Positions 30,270-38,596 of a stretch of 38,653 nt of DNA are shown here, piece by piece. Position numbers and translations under genes: made by a program. How positions within the stretch are numbered: position 1 is the first letter of the stretch; the number at the start of each line of letters is the position of its first letter. The stretch comes from a virus: positions 1-38,653 of IMG/VR virus record IMGVR_UViG_3300046028_005281; one strand, given 5' to 3'. The notes below the pieces were generated by a model. That model searched no databases. It was not told the origin of the DNA and was given only the letters and a program-made list of their open reading frames with translations.

Positions 30270-31490
30270 TTAAGCCAGGCTGTCTTGAATGGCGATCGTG
30301 CTGGCTTCGTTAGCTGTGCCAGCGCCGCCTGCCGAGTTAAGCAAGGCTGTAAACGGGAAGGTGCGAACAACACCACCCTCGCCATCTGCCTTGTCTGCGC
30401 CGCCGAGCTTGACGCGACTCATTGAGAAAGAAATAAAATCAGCTGCTGCGTCGCCAGTGGTTGTCAGTGCAACTTGCAAGCCAAGCTCTGTCTCGCCGAA
30501 AAATGCTGCAGGCAAAACGCCATCTTCAAAATAGGCGGTGAATTGACCGCTGACTTTGACGCGACCCGCAAACTGAGTGGGTACAGTGTTGGCACCCACG
30601 ACTGGATCACCAGAGAACATTGCCTCGATGTCAAAATTCAAACCAGTCACAGACGCGAGAGTCTGGCCGCCGACGCGCAAGACGCCGTTTACTGAGGCAA
30701 ATACGCCTGAGCTCGATGCTGCTGTTGGGCTTGTGAAGTAGCGACTTGAGCCTGGTGTCTGACCGTGATCTTTTCCGACAACATCTAAGCCGATTGTGCT
30801 CATGCCTGTGGGTGGCAATCCGATCGACGCTTTAGAGAATTTGCAACCGGCAAAAGTCTCTGAGCGCGAAATGTCTGCATACCACTCTTCGATTGAAAAG
30901 CTCTTGTCAGTGTGGCCGCTTAAAGGGATAAAGGTGGTTTTGCCGGGTACCGAAACAGTAGCCGAGGCGATCGGGCCTTCTGCGACCAAAGCCGAGCCAT
31001 TGAGCACCAAGACTGTCAGAGCCAAAGCGGTAACACCGGTCACAAACAAGTTTTTATTTAGGTTTGATGCGTTGAAACTGCCAGCGCTCAGGCGCACAAC
31101 TTGGCCGACTTTAATGCCATCGGTCAAAAATGAACCGGCTGCACGAGTGACCGTGTAAGTTGGTGCTGTACCAGCAACAGTGATGCTTGCGGAAACAATT
31201 GAGGTGACAGCTGCAAATTCACGCTTGACCACCGCGGCCAAGTAAGGCGCGTAAGAGCCTGGTGACAATTCGCCGTTAATCGTACCGGCGACGCGACGCA
31301 CGCCATGACGCATATCTGCTGTTTGCAGATCGGCACGGATCTCGGTTGATTCGTAGGTATCTTTCGAGAGGTTGAAGGCTGCGTCAACGCGACGCAAGAG
31401 CTGCGCGCCAGTAACTACTGTTGGCAAGACTCCGTAGCTAGTCTCTTCTTTGATTGCAACTTGCTTAAATACACCTGATGCTTGTGGCAT
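30270..31490 (-). CDS. Major tail tube protein
   Basis: The 406-residue protein starts M-P-Q-A-S-G-V-F-K-Q-V-A-I-K-E-E-T-S-Y-G, the usual opening of tail tube subunits of lambda-like siphophages. It continues as a beta-rich body with T-D-M-R-H-G style loops and internal Ala/Ser/Thr/Val stretches. At over 400 residues it is larger than lambda V, so an extra domain is likely. The start at 31490 has AGGAAA upstream; earlier in-frame codons run through a terminator. Confidence 0.85.
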   Translation of the reverse strand: MPQASGVFKQVAIKEETSYGVLPTVVTGAQLLRRVDAAFNLSKDTYESTEIRADLQTADMRHGVRRVAGTINGELSPGSYAPYLAAVVKREFAAVTSIVSASITVAGTAPTYTVTRAAGSFLTDGIKVGQVVRLSAGSFNASNLNKNLFVTGVTALALTVLVLNGSALVAEGPIASATVSVPGKTTFIPLSGHTDKSFSIEEWYADISRSETFAGCKFSKASIGLPPTGMSTIGLDVVGKDHGQTPGSSRYFTSPTAASSSGVFASVNGVLRVGGQTLASVTGLNFDIEAMFSGDPVVGANTVPTQFAGRVKVSGQFTAYFEDGVLPAAFFGETELGLQVALTTTGDAAADFISFSMSRVKLGGADKADGEGGVVRTFPFTALLNSAGGAGTANEASTIAIQDSLA

Positions 31491-31502
31491 GATAATTTCC
31501 TG

Positions 31503-31547
31503 AAAAAATTGCCGTGAGGCGGACGAAAAAAACCGCCTCATCGACGG
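31503..31547 (-). terminator. Terminator before the tail tube gene
   Basis: Stem GAGGCGG/CCGCCTC extended by CCGT/ACGG across a small bulge, then CAATTTTTTC on the minus strand, just upstream of the tail tube ribosome-binding site. Confidence 0.7.
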
Positions 31548-31563
31548 TGTTGGTTGTTGGTAC

Positions 31564-31959
31564 TTATTCGTACCAGTGAATGATGAAATCTTGTGAGGCG
31601 TACCAAATCCCTGCGTCGGTGTCTTTTGATATTCCTGTACGCAAGTCGCGTACAACCGAAACGATCAACTTGCTTGCATACGAGCCGCTCTTTAGATTCA
31701 TCGCAGCCATTACCGCTGAGAGCACAGAATCGACGCCTGCCGCGTCTGCAGCGAGAGCTGTGACCTGCACCCTGCCCGTTAGCAACTGCGCCCCAAAGCT
31801 CGCATTTAACGTCATCACCGGGCTTGTGCTGATCGATTCGTACACGAGAGCTGGCATCGCCGAGCCCTGGTTAAGTTGAGACACAGCGCGACGGGTTCCA
31901 ACAAGGGAAGTCACGCCTGACACATTCAACAGTGCCGCTGTGATCAATTCCGCGCTCAT
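31564..31959 (-). CDS. DUF3168 tail terminator or completion protein
   Basis: The 131-residue protein shows L-L-N-V-S-G-V-T-S-L-V-G near the start, M-P-A-L-V-Y-E-S-I-S-T-S and a central V-Q-V-T-A-L-A, the DUF3168 layout of gpU-like tail terminators. It precedes the tail tube gene and overlaps the gp10-like gene by 4 nt. It would stop tail tube growth and join head to tail. Confidence 0.85.
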   Translation of the reverse strand: MSAELITAALLNVSGVTSLVGTRRAVSQLNQGSAMPALVYESISTSPVMTLNASFGAQLLTGRVQVTALAADAAGVDSVLSAVMAAMNLKSGSYASKLIVSVVRDLRTGISKDTDAGIWYASQDFIIHWYE

Positions 31960-32489
31960 CGCCCGACCTTTTTCAATTCTTTAGGAATTCGTTTAGTCAT
32001 GTAGTCTGCAAAAGCCTTGATTGCGGCTGCTGACTTTGAATCAAAAGCGGTACGCATAAAAGGGCTCGGATGGATACCGGGGTGCGTCACGGTTTCCTTG
32101 GCCAGCCCTGCAAAAAACAAACTCTTGCGACTTTTTGGTTTAATTTCGTAGGGCTTGCGCTTTGATTTTGAGCCCTTGCCTGCGTAAAAGCTGCCTGTAC
32201 CAAATTCAATCAGGTGGGCATACCAAGCCTTATTACTTCCGGCTGTAACCTTCCCACGCACAAAGCCAAACTTTTCGCTCTTGCGAACAAAACTCACTCT
32301 TACACTTCTCTGCAGCTCGCCAGTCTTAACGTGGCCGCCAGAGGTCAGCTGCGCTTTTGCTTCTGTTCTGATTTCATTCAGGCCAGCACGCATTGCGCCG
32401 CGCATTACATTTTTTTCGATCTTGGCTGGTAAGGTCTTGAGAATGTCATCAAGCTCTTTAAGCCCAGAGATGCTGATCTCAGAGGCCAT
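31956..32489 (-). CDS. HK97 gp10-family tail completion protein
   Basis: The 177-residue protein has the family pattern: G-L-K-E-L-D-D-I-L-K-T-L-P, R-G-A-M-R-A-G, then H-V-K-T-G-E-L-Q-R-S, Y-A-H-L-I-E-F-G-T and the end H-P-G-I-H-P-S-P-F-M-R-T-A-F. These define HK97 gp10-like proteins of the head-tail interface. I start at ATG 32489; it overlaps the adaptor gene by 11 nt. Confidence 0.92.
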   Translation of the reverse strand: MASEISISGLKELDDILKTLPAKIEKNVMRGAMRAGLNEIRTEAKAQLTSGGHVKTGELQRSVRVSFVRKSEKFGFVRGKVTAGSNKAWYAHLIEFGTGSFYAGKGSKSKRKPYEIKPKSRKSLFFAGLAKETVTHPGIHPSPFMRTAFDSKSAAAIKAFADYMTKRIPKELKKVGR

Positions 32490-32826
32490 CGAGCGAGCCT
32501 TCGACACAATCAAAGACGATCCACTGATTCTTTTCGTCTAGAATCCGCGCCGACAAAATATTGATAACCCTGCCGTTAAACAGAATCCGCATTGCAGCCA
32601 TGCCGATCGGTGCGCCCAATACAGCCTGATAGCGCGTCGCAATCGTGTGAGTCAATGCCGAGGTCATCTGACCGCCTGAAACCTTCTCAGACGAGCTGCC
32701 TGCTGGCCTGATGCTCGCCTTGGTTGTGACTACAGTTGCCCAGGTGTTTACTTGCTGGCCGTAAGCGTCAAGCGATACAGATTTGTTTTGTATCTGTATC
32801 GTGTGGCGGCACTCGTTGGCGTGCAT
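32479..32826 (-). CDS. Head-tail adaptor (SPP1 gp16-like)
   Basis: The 115-residue protein starts M-H-A-N-E-C-R-H-T-I-Q-I-Q-N-K, with a Y-G-Q-Q-V-N-T-W loop and R-I-L-F-N-G-R-V-I-N-I, as in phage head-tail stopper proteins. Order connector, adaptor, gp10, DUF3168, tail tube is the standard order. The start at 32826 overlaps the previous stop (TAATG). Confidence 0.85.
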   Translation of the reverse strand: MHANECRHTIQIQNKSVSLDAYGQQVNTWATVVTTKASIRPAGSSSEKVSGGQMTSALTHTIATRYQAVLGAPIGMAAMRILFNGRVINILSARILDEKNQWIVFDCVEGSLDGL

Positions 32827-33119
32827 TACAGAGTCCAGCCCGATCCGGCCAACCACAAACTGCGAGCCGATACTAAATACTTTTCGCGATCGGCTGGGTC
32901 TGCTTCGTAGTCAGCGCGAACCATCAAGATAATTCCGTTAGCGTACTCAGGCACCGTGAGCGGATCTGCCACGGCATCGGCGGCCGAGTAATCCGGCACA
33001 GTGCCATAGACGTGCTTGGCGCACTCACGCGCTGCCGACTCCATTAACCGCAAGATCAGCGCATTGTCATCATTGTGCGTAACCGAAAGCGCCGCTTTGA
33101 CGTCTTCAAGCGTAAGCAT
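32826..33119 (-). CDS. Head-tail connector (HK97 gp6-like)
   Basis: The 97-residue helical protein (M-L-T-L-E-D-V-K-A-A-L-S-V-T-H-N-D-D-N-A-L-I-L-R-L-M-E type opening) matches the gp6/gp15-like connector family that sits beneath the portal ring. It is followed at once by the adaptor and overlaps the upstream gene by 1 nt. Confidence 0.85.
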   Translation of the reverse strand: MLTLEDVKAALSVTHNDDNALILRLMESAARECAKHVYGTVPDYSAADAVADPLTVPEYANGIILMVRADYEADPADREKYLVSARSLWLAGSGWTL

Positions 33120-33304
33120 TACTGAAGCGACTCAGCGTAAGCGACTGCGGCCGGGTCTGTGTCGACGTGACCAGAGGCCTGTGCAACAGCTAAATCTGCC
33201 GCCTCAATCTCGATCACCTGGTCAACTTTTCCATAGGCGCAATCAAGCAAGACTCGCGCCTTGGTTTTCTCTGCAGGTTTATCTGCGGGTTTCTTTGTAG
33301 CCAT
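33119..33304 (-). CDS. Small head-region protein
   Basis: The 61-residue protein begins M-A-T-K-K-P-A-D-K-P-A-E-K-T-K (Lys/Ala/Pro-rich) and continues as a beta-rich part, V-L-L-D-C-A-Y-G-K-V-D-Q-V. It resembles the small proteins found between capsid and connector genes in HK97-like phages, some of which are neck or decoration proteins. The ATG at 33304 has GGAGA upstream. Confidence 0.6.
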   Translation of the reverse strand: MATKKPADKPAEKTKARVLLDCAYGKVDQVIEIEAADLAVAQASGHVDTDPAAVAYAESLQ

Positions 33305-33327
33305 TTTGGTCTCCAATTTGCTTTAAA

Positions 33328-33352
33328 CAGCCCACTTGCGAGAAATGGGCTG
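33328..33352 (-). terminator. Weak terminator after major capsid gene
   Basis: CAGCCCA/TGGGCTG stem of 7 bp with an 11-nt loop, then TTTAAAG on the minus strand. The short T-run makes it weak. Confidence 0.4.
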
Positions 33353-33366
33353 GCAAAGCAGACTGC

Positions 33367-34563
33367 TTAGGTTGCCGAATTCACGAAAACCTTGACTGCG
33401 GCTGTGTCGAGCAGGTTTGAACCTGTGCGAGTCCAGCCGACGAAACCGACTTGGCCATTCAAGGCAAAGGCGCTATCGTCAAAACGCAACATCGAAGTCG
33501 AGTTTTGAACGTCGCGGATCACAAACTGGCTGAAGTCACCAAAAGCAATCGACTTGGCGTTAGCTGCCATCGTTGCAACGTCATCATTGACCGTGAAGGC
33601 GTAGCCGCAAATGGTGGCTGGTACGCCGCCAGCAATGCCTTCTGCATCGCCTGGAGTCCAGATTGGGCGGCCGGTTGTGTCTTTCAACTTGCGAATGACT
33701 GCAACTGACAGATCCTTCAGCATGAAACGAGCGTTAGGACGATAAGCTGAGTTAACCGAATAGATCAGGTCAACCAGATCGTCATACGTCACGGTTGTAG
33801 CTGTACCAGTGGCACCAGTCTTGCCGGTTGCAGCGCGAGCCATAACGCCATAAGGCTTGCTAGAACCGTCGCCAGTTGTGTAATGCTGGTTAGTGATGCG
33901 AGCCAAACGGGTAGCCAAGCGATTGACAACAAACGACACGACGTCGATGGCTGAGTCTTGAACCAACTCAATTGGCAGGGCAATTTTCTTGCTGCCGTAT
34001 TTGAATGGGTTAACTGCAACGGTGCCGAAAGTGATGTCGCCAGCGCTTGCTGCGCCGTTCTGAGCCACGATCTCGCCGACTTCCGAAGTACCGTCTGAAG
34101 TTGGGTAGTTAAGATCATTGCCACCAGCTGTGGTCAGGATCTGCGAAACTTCGCGCATTCCACCGAAGGCTTTCATTGCGTCAACAACCATCGCAGCGAT
34201 TTCGCTAGGTACTGTGTACCCGCCTTCGCTTGATGTGCTGGTGCTCATCGCGTTGTGAATAGCGGCAGCCTGGTCAGGCGTGACATTCTTGCCATTACGC
34301 AAGTAGATGCCGAGCACGTCTTTTGCAGACATTTCGACAGACTTGCTAGGTGCGACGTTTTTGAAGAATGCGTCTGCATCCAAATCGCGCATTTTTTGAT
34401 CGGCCTTGAGCTGATCTTGCGCGCGCTGAATTTCATCTGCGATATTGTCAAACTTCGCTTGTTCGTCTTTCGACCAGACGAGCGAACCTTTTTCAGACAA
34501 CAAAGCGTTGGCTGAGTTTGCGAGGGCTTCGACTTTCTCGCGCAGAGCTTGAGTGTTTGTCAT
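33367..34563 (-). CDS. HK97-fold major capsid protein
   Basis: The 398-residue shell protein has an N-terminal coiled-coil delta domain (about 1-104) that acts as built-in scaffold and should be removed by the adjacent protease. The mature part starts near M106-S-T-S-T-S-S-E-G-G-Y-T-V-P-S, the usual sequence after cleavage, followed by the HK97-type K-I-A-L-P-I-E-L-V-Q-D-S and V-G-F-V-G-W-T-R end. The start at 34563 has GGAAAG upstream. Terminators flank the gene. Confidence 0.95.
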   Translation of the reverse strand: MTNTQALREKVEALANSANALLSEKGSLVWSKDEQAKFDNIADEIQRAQDQLKADQKMRDLDADAFFKNVAPSKSVEMSAKDVLGIYLRNGKNVTPDQAAAIHNAMSTSTSSEGGYTVPSEIAAMVVDAMKAFGGMREVSQILTTAGGNDLNYPTSDGTSEVGEIVAQNGAASAGDITFGTVAVNPFKYGSKKIALPIELVQDSAIDVVSFVVNRLATRLARITNQHYTTGDGSSKPYGVMARAATGKTGATGTATTVTYDDLVDLIYSVNSAYRPNARFMLKDLSVAVIRKLKDTTGRPIWTPGDAEGIAGGVPATICGYAFTVNDDVATMAANAKSIAFGDFSQFVIRDVQNSTSMLRFDDSAFALNGQVGFVGWTRTGSNLLDTAAVKVFVNSAT

Positions 34564-34576
34564 TTCGACTTTCCAT

Positions 34577-34597
34577 AAAAAAAGCCCCTTTCGGGGC
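34577..34597 (-). terminator. Terminator upstream of major capsid gene
   Basis: GCCCC/GGGGC stem with a GAAA loop and TTTTTTTA on the minus strand, 14 bp ahead of the capsid start codon. Confidence 0.88.
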
Positions 34598-34642
34598 AAT
34601 AATTGAGGCATCCGGCCTCGTCGGTTTGTCTACGCGAGAGCG

Positions 34643-35377
34643 TCAGGCAATCTGTAAAAGCCGCAAGCGATTTTGGTTAGCTGCGGCCATAAAAAAACCC
34701 GCTTCTGCGGGTTCGTTAATTGGTTCAGAAATAATTTCGGGTTCGGGCTGGATCGGCTCTGGCGGTGCATTTTTGAATGCCGAGAGGTTCCAGACATTCT
34801 GAGCGGATTTCACCGAATCGATGCGATCAATAAATCCGGCTGCAAGGGCTTCTTGTGCGGTAAACCAAGTCTCGGCTTCCATCATTGCTAGAACTTCAGC
34901 GTCACTCATTCCGGTTTTTTCTGTGTAATCCTTGATGATTGACAGCTCGATCTTCTCAAGCAGCGCTGCCATATCCATCATGTCATTTTTGTCGCCGTAA
35001 GCCATGCCAGAGGCGCAATGGATCATAAATAAAGCGCCCTCTTTCATCACGACTTCGTTGCAAGAGAGAGCAATCGAGGTGGCTGCCGACGCACAGAGCG
35101 AGTCAATGTGAGCAACGGTCTTACCAGAAAAGCGCCCAATTGCAGCCATAATGGCGCGGGCTTCAAAGACGCTGCCGCCAGGGCTGTTGATGTAGATGTT
35201 TAAGACGGGTGCGTCTTCAGCCTGGGCAAGCTCGTTAATCACGGCCGCTGCGCTGACGCCCCAGTATTCATCGATCACGTCATAGATATAGAGCGACGCT
35301 TCGGCCTCGTTCTTCACCAGCGTAAGAGGCTTAGCGATATTTGCGCGGTTGTCTGCGTAGAGTTTCATCAGTTTCAT
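34643..35377 (-). CDS. ClpP-like head maturation protease
   Basis: The 244-residue serine protease trims the capsid delta domain during maturation. The ClpP/crotonase fold shows I-N-S-P-G-G-S-V at 63-70, nucleophile S97 in L-C-A-S-A-A-T and H120 in F-M-I-H-C-A-S-G; D150 may complete the triad. The Pro/Glu-rich tail after 200 is encoded partly by a terminator hairpin (34691-34712), which reads N-E-P-A-E-A-G-F-F. It overlaps the portal gene by 4 nt. Confidence 0.93.
   Translation of the reverse strand: MKLMKLYADNRANIAKPLTLVKNEAEASLYIYDVIDEYWGVSAAAVINELAQAEDAPVLNIYINSPGGSVFEARAIMAAIGRFSGKTVAHIDSLCASAATSIALSCNEVVMKEGALFMIHCASGMAYGDKNDMMDMAALLEKIELSIIKDYTEKTGMSDAEVLAMMEAETWFTAQEALAAGFIDRIDSVKSAQNVWNLSAFKNAPPEPIQPEPEIISEPINEPAEAGFFMAAANQNRLRLLQIA
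34691..34712 (-). terminator. Intrinsic terminator inside the protease reading frame
   Basis: ACCCGC/GCGGGT stem with an AGAA loop, then TTTTTTTAT on the minus strand. It lies 48 nt before the protease stop codon and is translated. Confidence 0.85.
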
Positions 35378-36624
35378 GCTGGTACCTGTGTCTGTGCTGC
35401 CGGATTAAATAGCTGATCGGCGGCGCCACCGAGTGGTTTATTTCCTGACTTGCGGCGGATCTCGTCTGGCGTCATCCAGCCCATGCCGGTTCCAGGTCCG
35501 CCTAGAGCAGCCCGGTTATATTCAGCCTGAGCTTTCAAGTCGCCTTCAATCAGCGCGTCGCGGTCAAAGCGCAGATACTTGCCTGAATCACGAGGGAATA
35601 ACTTTCTGTTTAGCTCTTGCTCGATCTTGCGCAAATGAGGCTGCAACGTGTAAGTAACAAACCCGCGCGACATTGACTCAATGCCTGAGCCCCAGCTCGT
35701 CGATGCGGAGGTCTCGCCAATCATATGAGGCGGCACTCCGAAAGCGCGTGCAATGTCGATCACTTGAAACTGGCGCGCCTCGATCAGCTGCGCGTCGTCA
35801 GCGGTAATGCTGATTTCTTTGGCCGTTAATCCTTGAGTTAAAACTAGCGGAATTCGGTGGTAATTATCAGCGCCTGAGTATTTAGTTGAAAATGCAGACT
35901 GCAACGCTGTGATCTGATCGTCGCCCATCTTGCCGGGTGCCGAGAGAATCATCGACGGGTGAGCGCCATTCTCGAAAAACTTACCCGAGTATTGATCCAT
36001 TGCGAGCGCATTGCCAACGGCCGAGCGTGCAGCGTACTGGATCACTGACATTGACTTCAGGCCATCAAAGCCAAAGCCGGGGAAGTGCAGAATTTCGCTT
36101 GGCTCGATCCACGTCTGAATGCCGTAGTCAGCGAGCGAAAGGTAGTATCGGACAGACCCGTCTGGCTGACGCATCGGCGAAACTGATCCGGCCGGCAAAG
36201 GCAAGAGCTCGCGAATAGCGTTATTTGAGCCGCGACGGATCCAAGTGTAAGAGTCACCGCGCAGCAGCTGGCCGACGCTGACATTTTCCCAATGCGACGC
36301 GGCCGTGAAGTTAATATGCGGCTGCTCGTTTAATTTGTACCAAAGATCGTCACGCGCTTGTTTAACGGGGATCTCGCCATCGGTGCGGTACAGATCGCAG
36401 GGCAAAGTCATAATCGCGCCAGAGATCCGCTGCACGCAAGCAAAAACCGCGGCCACGCGCATTGCTGACAGAGGTGTGACCAACTGACCCGCTGCGTAAG
36501 ACGAGATCCCAAAGGCTTGCATGATCTCGTCGCTGTACTGACCCGTCGAGTCAATAGCATTTTTTGGGCGAGCGTCACCCTTGCCAAAGCCTAGCGCCCC
36601 GGCAATCTTTGTAAATACGCTCAT
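35374..36624 (-). CDS. HK97-family portal protein
   Basis: The 416-residue portal forms the 12-mer ring for DNA entry. Family motifs seen: V-A-A-V-F-A-C-V-Q-R-I-S-G near 58, L-P-L-P-A-G-S-V near 142, the D-A-Q-L-I-E-A-R-Q-F segment and I-A-R-A-F-G-V-P-P-H-M-I-G then, typical of HK97 gp3-like portals. Length is typical. It overlaps terL and the protease by 4 nt each. Confidence 0.96.
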   Translation of the reverse strand: MSVFTKIAGALGFGKGDARPKNAIDSTGQYSDEIMQAFGISSYAAGQLVTPLSAMRVAAVFACVQRISGAIMTLPCDLYRTDGEIPVKQARDDLWYKLNEQPHINFTAASHWENVSVGQLLRGDSYTWIRRGSNNAIRELLPLPAGSVSPMRQPDGSVRYYLSLADYGIQTWIEPSEILHFPGFGFDGLKSMSVIQYAARSAVGNALAMDQYSGKFFENGAHPSMILSAPGKMGDDQITALQSAFSTKYSGADNYHRIPLVLTQGLTAKEISITADDAQLIEARQFQVIDIARAFGVPPHMIGETSASTSWGSGIESMSRGFVTYTLQPHLRKIEQELNRKLFPRDSGKYLRFDRDALIEGDLKAQAEYNRAALGGPGTGMGWMTPDEIRRKSGNKPLGGAADQLFNPAAQTQVPA

Positions 36625-38282
36625 AAATTCACGAAACCTTGGTCAATTTGATCTGTCGCTGGGTTAAGACTCATCAGCGATACCGCATTAAATAAAGCCA
36701 TCAGAGGGTCAATTTTTGCAAACCCTGCTGCCTGCTTAGTAATTGATATTGCATTGCCTCTCGGCTCGATCTTTGCATTGCCGACACACCACGCCATCAT
36801 CTTCTGGCCGCCGTGGATCATCATCCCTTCGGCCAACTTGCGCTCGGAGGTCTTGATCGCGCCTGTCATTTTCCAGCCCTGACTAATCCCGACTATCTTC
36901 TCGGGTGGTATATCCATATCGTGCAAGGCTTCGATGATTCCACCGAGGCCGTGTGGGTCGACCCCAACTTTATCCAAAAGACCGCTTCGCTCAACTTGCG
37001 ACACGATCTGGGCAACGTCTGTCACGTCATCGCCAATTGTTTTAACGAGGGTTAAATCACCATCTATTGCGAAATCGGTAAAACGCGCACCCTCAGACTT
37101 TCGTCGCTCCATAACGGATGGGTGCGCCCAGGCATGAGTCCAGACCAGCCATTCGTGCGATTTGCGCTTTCTACCCACGACAGCAAAGCCAAGCAAATCG
37201 TCGAGGCCGCCGCCATCGATGCCAATGTCGATAACTTCACATTCATCCAGTATGGTTTGCAGCGTCACAGCTTGCGTCGCTTGCTCTTCCCAAAAATCTG
37301 CACCAGCCCAGCGATCAGAGCGAAGATTCAGCCCGATCTCTACGTTGGCGTGCTTGGCCAAGAATCCCCTAAAAGATTCCTCGCCACCTGTCTGTGCTTT
37401 CTTAAACTCGCGCTCTAGAAACTCTTGATCTACCGAATAACCTAGATTCGGGTTGACCATTCCAAGGTTCTCAACGAGTAGATGCTCTTTGCGCTCCACC
37501 ATATCAGGTGGGTGCTCGAAAATAATCGGTACAAAGCGCGGGTCGTGAATCTTGCCATCACGCACGTCTCGCGCATACTGCAATTTCTGCCTAAATACTC
37601 CGGCTGGTGGATCGTCTGACTGAGTAGTCAGGTAGATCACAAAACCTTCTGGACGCGATGCCAAGCCGCCGATCGCCTCTCTGAGCATTGATTCGGCTCC
37701 GGCCTGCTTGCCAAAAAGCCACAATTCGTCTACCAGAGTGCCGACTGACTTCTTGCCGCCCACTGTCGCGCTGTCTGCAGCCACCACCTTGAGCGTCGCA
37801 TTACTGTCGCGATGCGTGATGCTCTTAATGTGGGTCTGAACGTGCATTAGAGCGTCGAGCTCTTCGTCGCGCTGAACCATATCGCGCGCTGGTGCAAACG
37901 CATTATTTGCCACCTCAACCGTCGGGGCAAGTGCGACAAACTCCGCCGACTGTCTCCAGTTAAGGATTAGCGCGGTCATCATAATGCCAGCTGCGATCGT
38001 ACTTTTACTGTTCTTTTTGGGTAGGCAAACAAACCATTCTGTGATCAGTCTGCGACCTGAGTCGGCATCGTATGCCCCAAAGATCGAGGCCGCCAGATCA
38101 AACACCCAAGGCGCGCAAGCCTCACCAAAAGTAGGCGAGCCCGGTGCGTCGACAATCTTTAACTCTTTAAAAATCCGTAGTGCAATTTCAGCTTGCTCAG
38201 GAAAGATCGGTGCAGGGATTATCGACCTGCCTGTCTTGATCCTATCAGCCCAATCTAAGCAGGCCGTTGACCATTCCTTCAC
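36621..38282 (-). CDS. terL: Terminase large subunit
   Basis: The 553-residue motor packages DNA. ATPase: Walker A C-L-P-K-K-N-S-K-S-T at 86-95 (HK97-like K-K-N-x-K-S) and Walker B T-L-V-D-E-L at 182-187. The nuclease domain shows I-G-I-D-G-G-G-L-D-D-L as first acidic motif and V-G-V-D-P-H-G further on, giving the RNase-H-like metal site. It is most like HK97-type, cos-cutting enzymes. It overlaps terS and portal by 4 nt each. Confidence 0.96.
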   Translation of the reverse strand: MKEWSTACLDWADRIKTGRSIIPAPIFPEQAEIALRIFKELKIVDAPGSPTFGEACAPWVFDLAASIFGAYDADSGRRLITEWFVCLPKKNSKSTIAAGIMMTALILNWRQSAEFVALAPTVEVANNAFAPARDMVQRDEELDALMHVQTHIKSITHRDSNATLKVVAADSATVGGKKSVGTLVDELWLFGKQAGAESMLREAIGGLASRPEGFVIYLTTQSDDPPAGVFRQKLQYARDVRDGKIHDPRFVPIIFEHPPDMVERKEHLLVENLGMVNPNLGYSVDQEFLEREFKKAQTGGEESFRGFLAKHANVEIGLNLRSDRWAGADFWEEQATQAVTLQTILDECEVIDIGIDGGGLDDLLGFAVVGRKRKSHEWLVWTHAWAHPSVMERRKSEGARFTDFAIDGDLTLVKTIGDDVTDVAQIVSQVERSGLLDKVGVDPHGLGGIIEALHDMDIPPEKIVGISQGWKMTGAIKTSERKLAEGMMIHGGQKMMAWCVGNAKIEPRGNAISITKQAAGFAKIDPLMALFNAVSLMSLNPATDQIDQGFVNL

Positions 38283-38596
38283 TTAACCAACCGTAATGGT
38301 GCCGCGACTGGTGCAAATTTTCCTGTTCCGGCTTTCTTCGCAGCCTGTGCGCGCTCTTCTTTCTTGCCGCTCGCACCGGGCTTGCCGTGCATAAATGGCA
38401 TCAAAGCCTTAGCAGCCTCAAGCCGCATTCGAGGATCTGCAGCCGGGTCATTCATCAGGTCAAGCAAAAACTTTTGCGGATCAGGGCTTGTCTCAATGAC
38501 AACTGGCGCAATGACTTTGGGCTTGCGACCAGCACCAGGGCGTGCGCCTCCCGTATTCGGTCTAGCGCCTCCACTTTTGCCCTTCACCCCAGCCAT
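38279..38596 (-). CDS. terS: Terminase small subunit
   Basis: The 105-residue protein recognises the phage end and loads TerL. Its basic Gly/Arg-rich start (G-G-A-R-P-N-T-G-G-A-R-P-G-A-G-R-K-P-K) and following helical D-P-Q-K-F-L-L-D-L-M-N-D-P then L-E-A-A-K-A-L-M-P-F are typical of small terminases of this type. It overlaps terL by 4 nt; AAAGG lies upstream of ATG. The 57 bp before it end the window. Confidence 0.88.
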   Translation of the reverse strand: MAGVKGKSGGARPNTGGARPGAGRKPKVIAPVVIETSPDPQKFLLDLMNDPAADPRMRLEAAKALMPFMHGKPGASGKKEERAQAAKKAGTGKFAPVAAPLRLVK

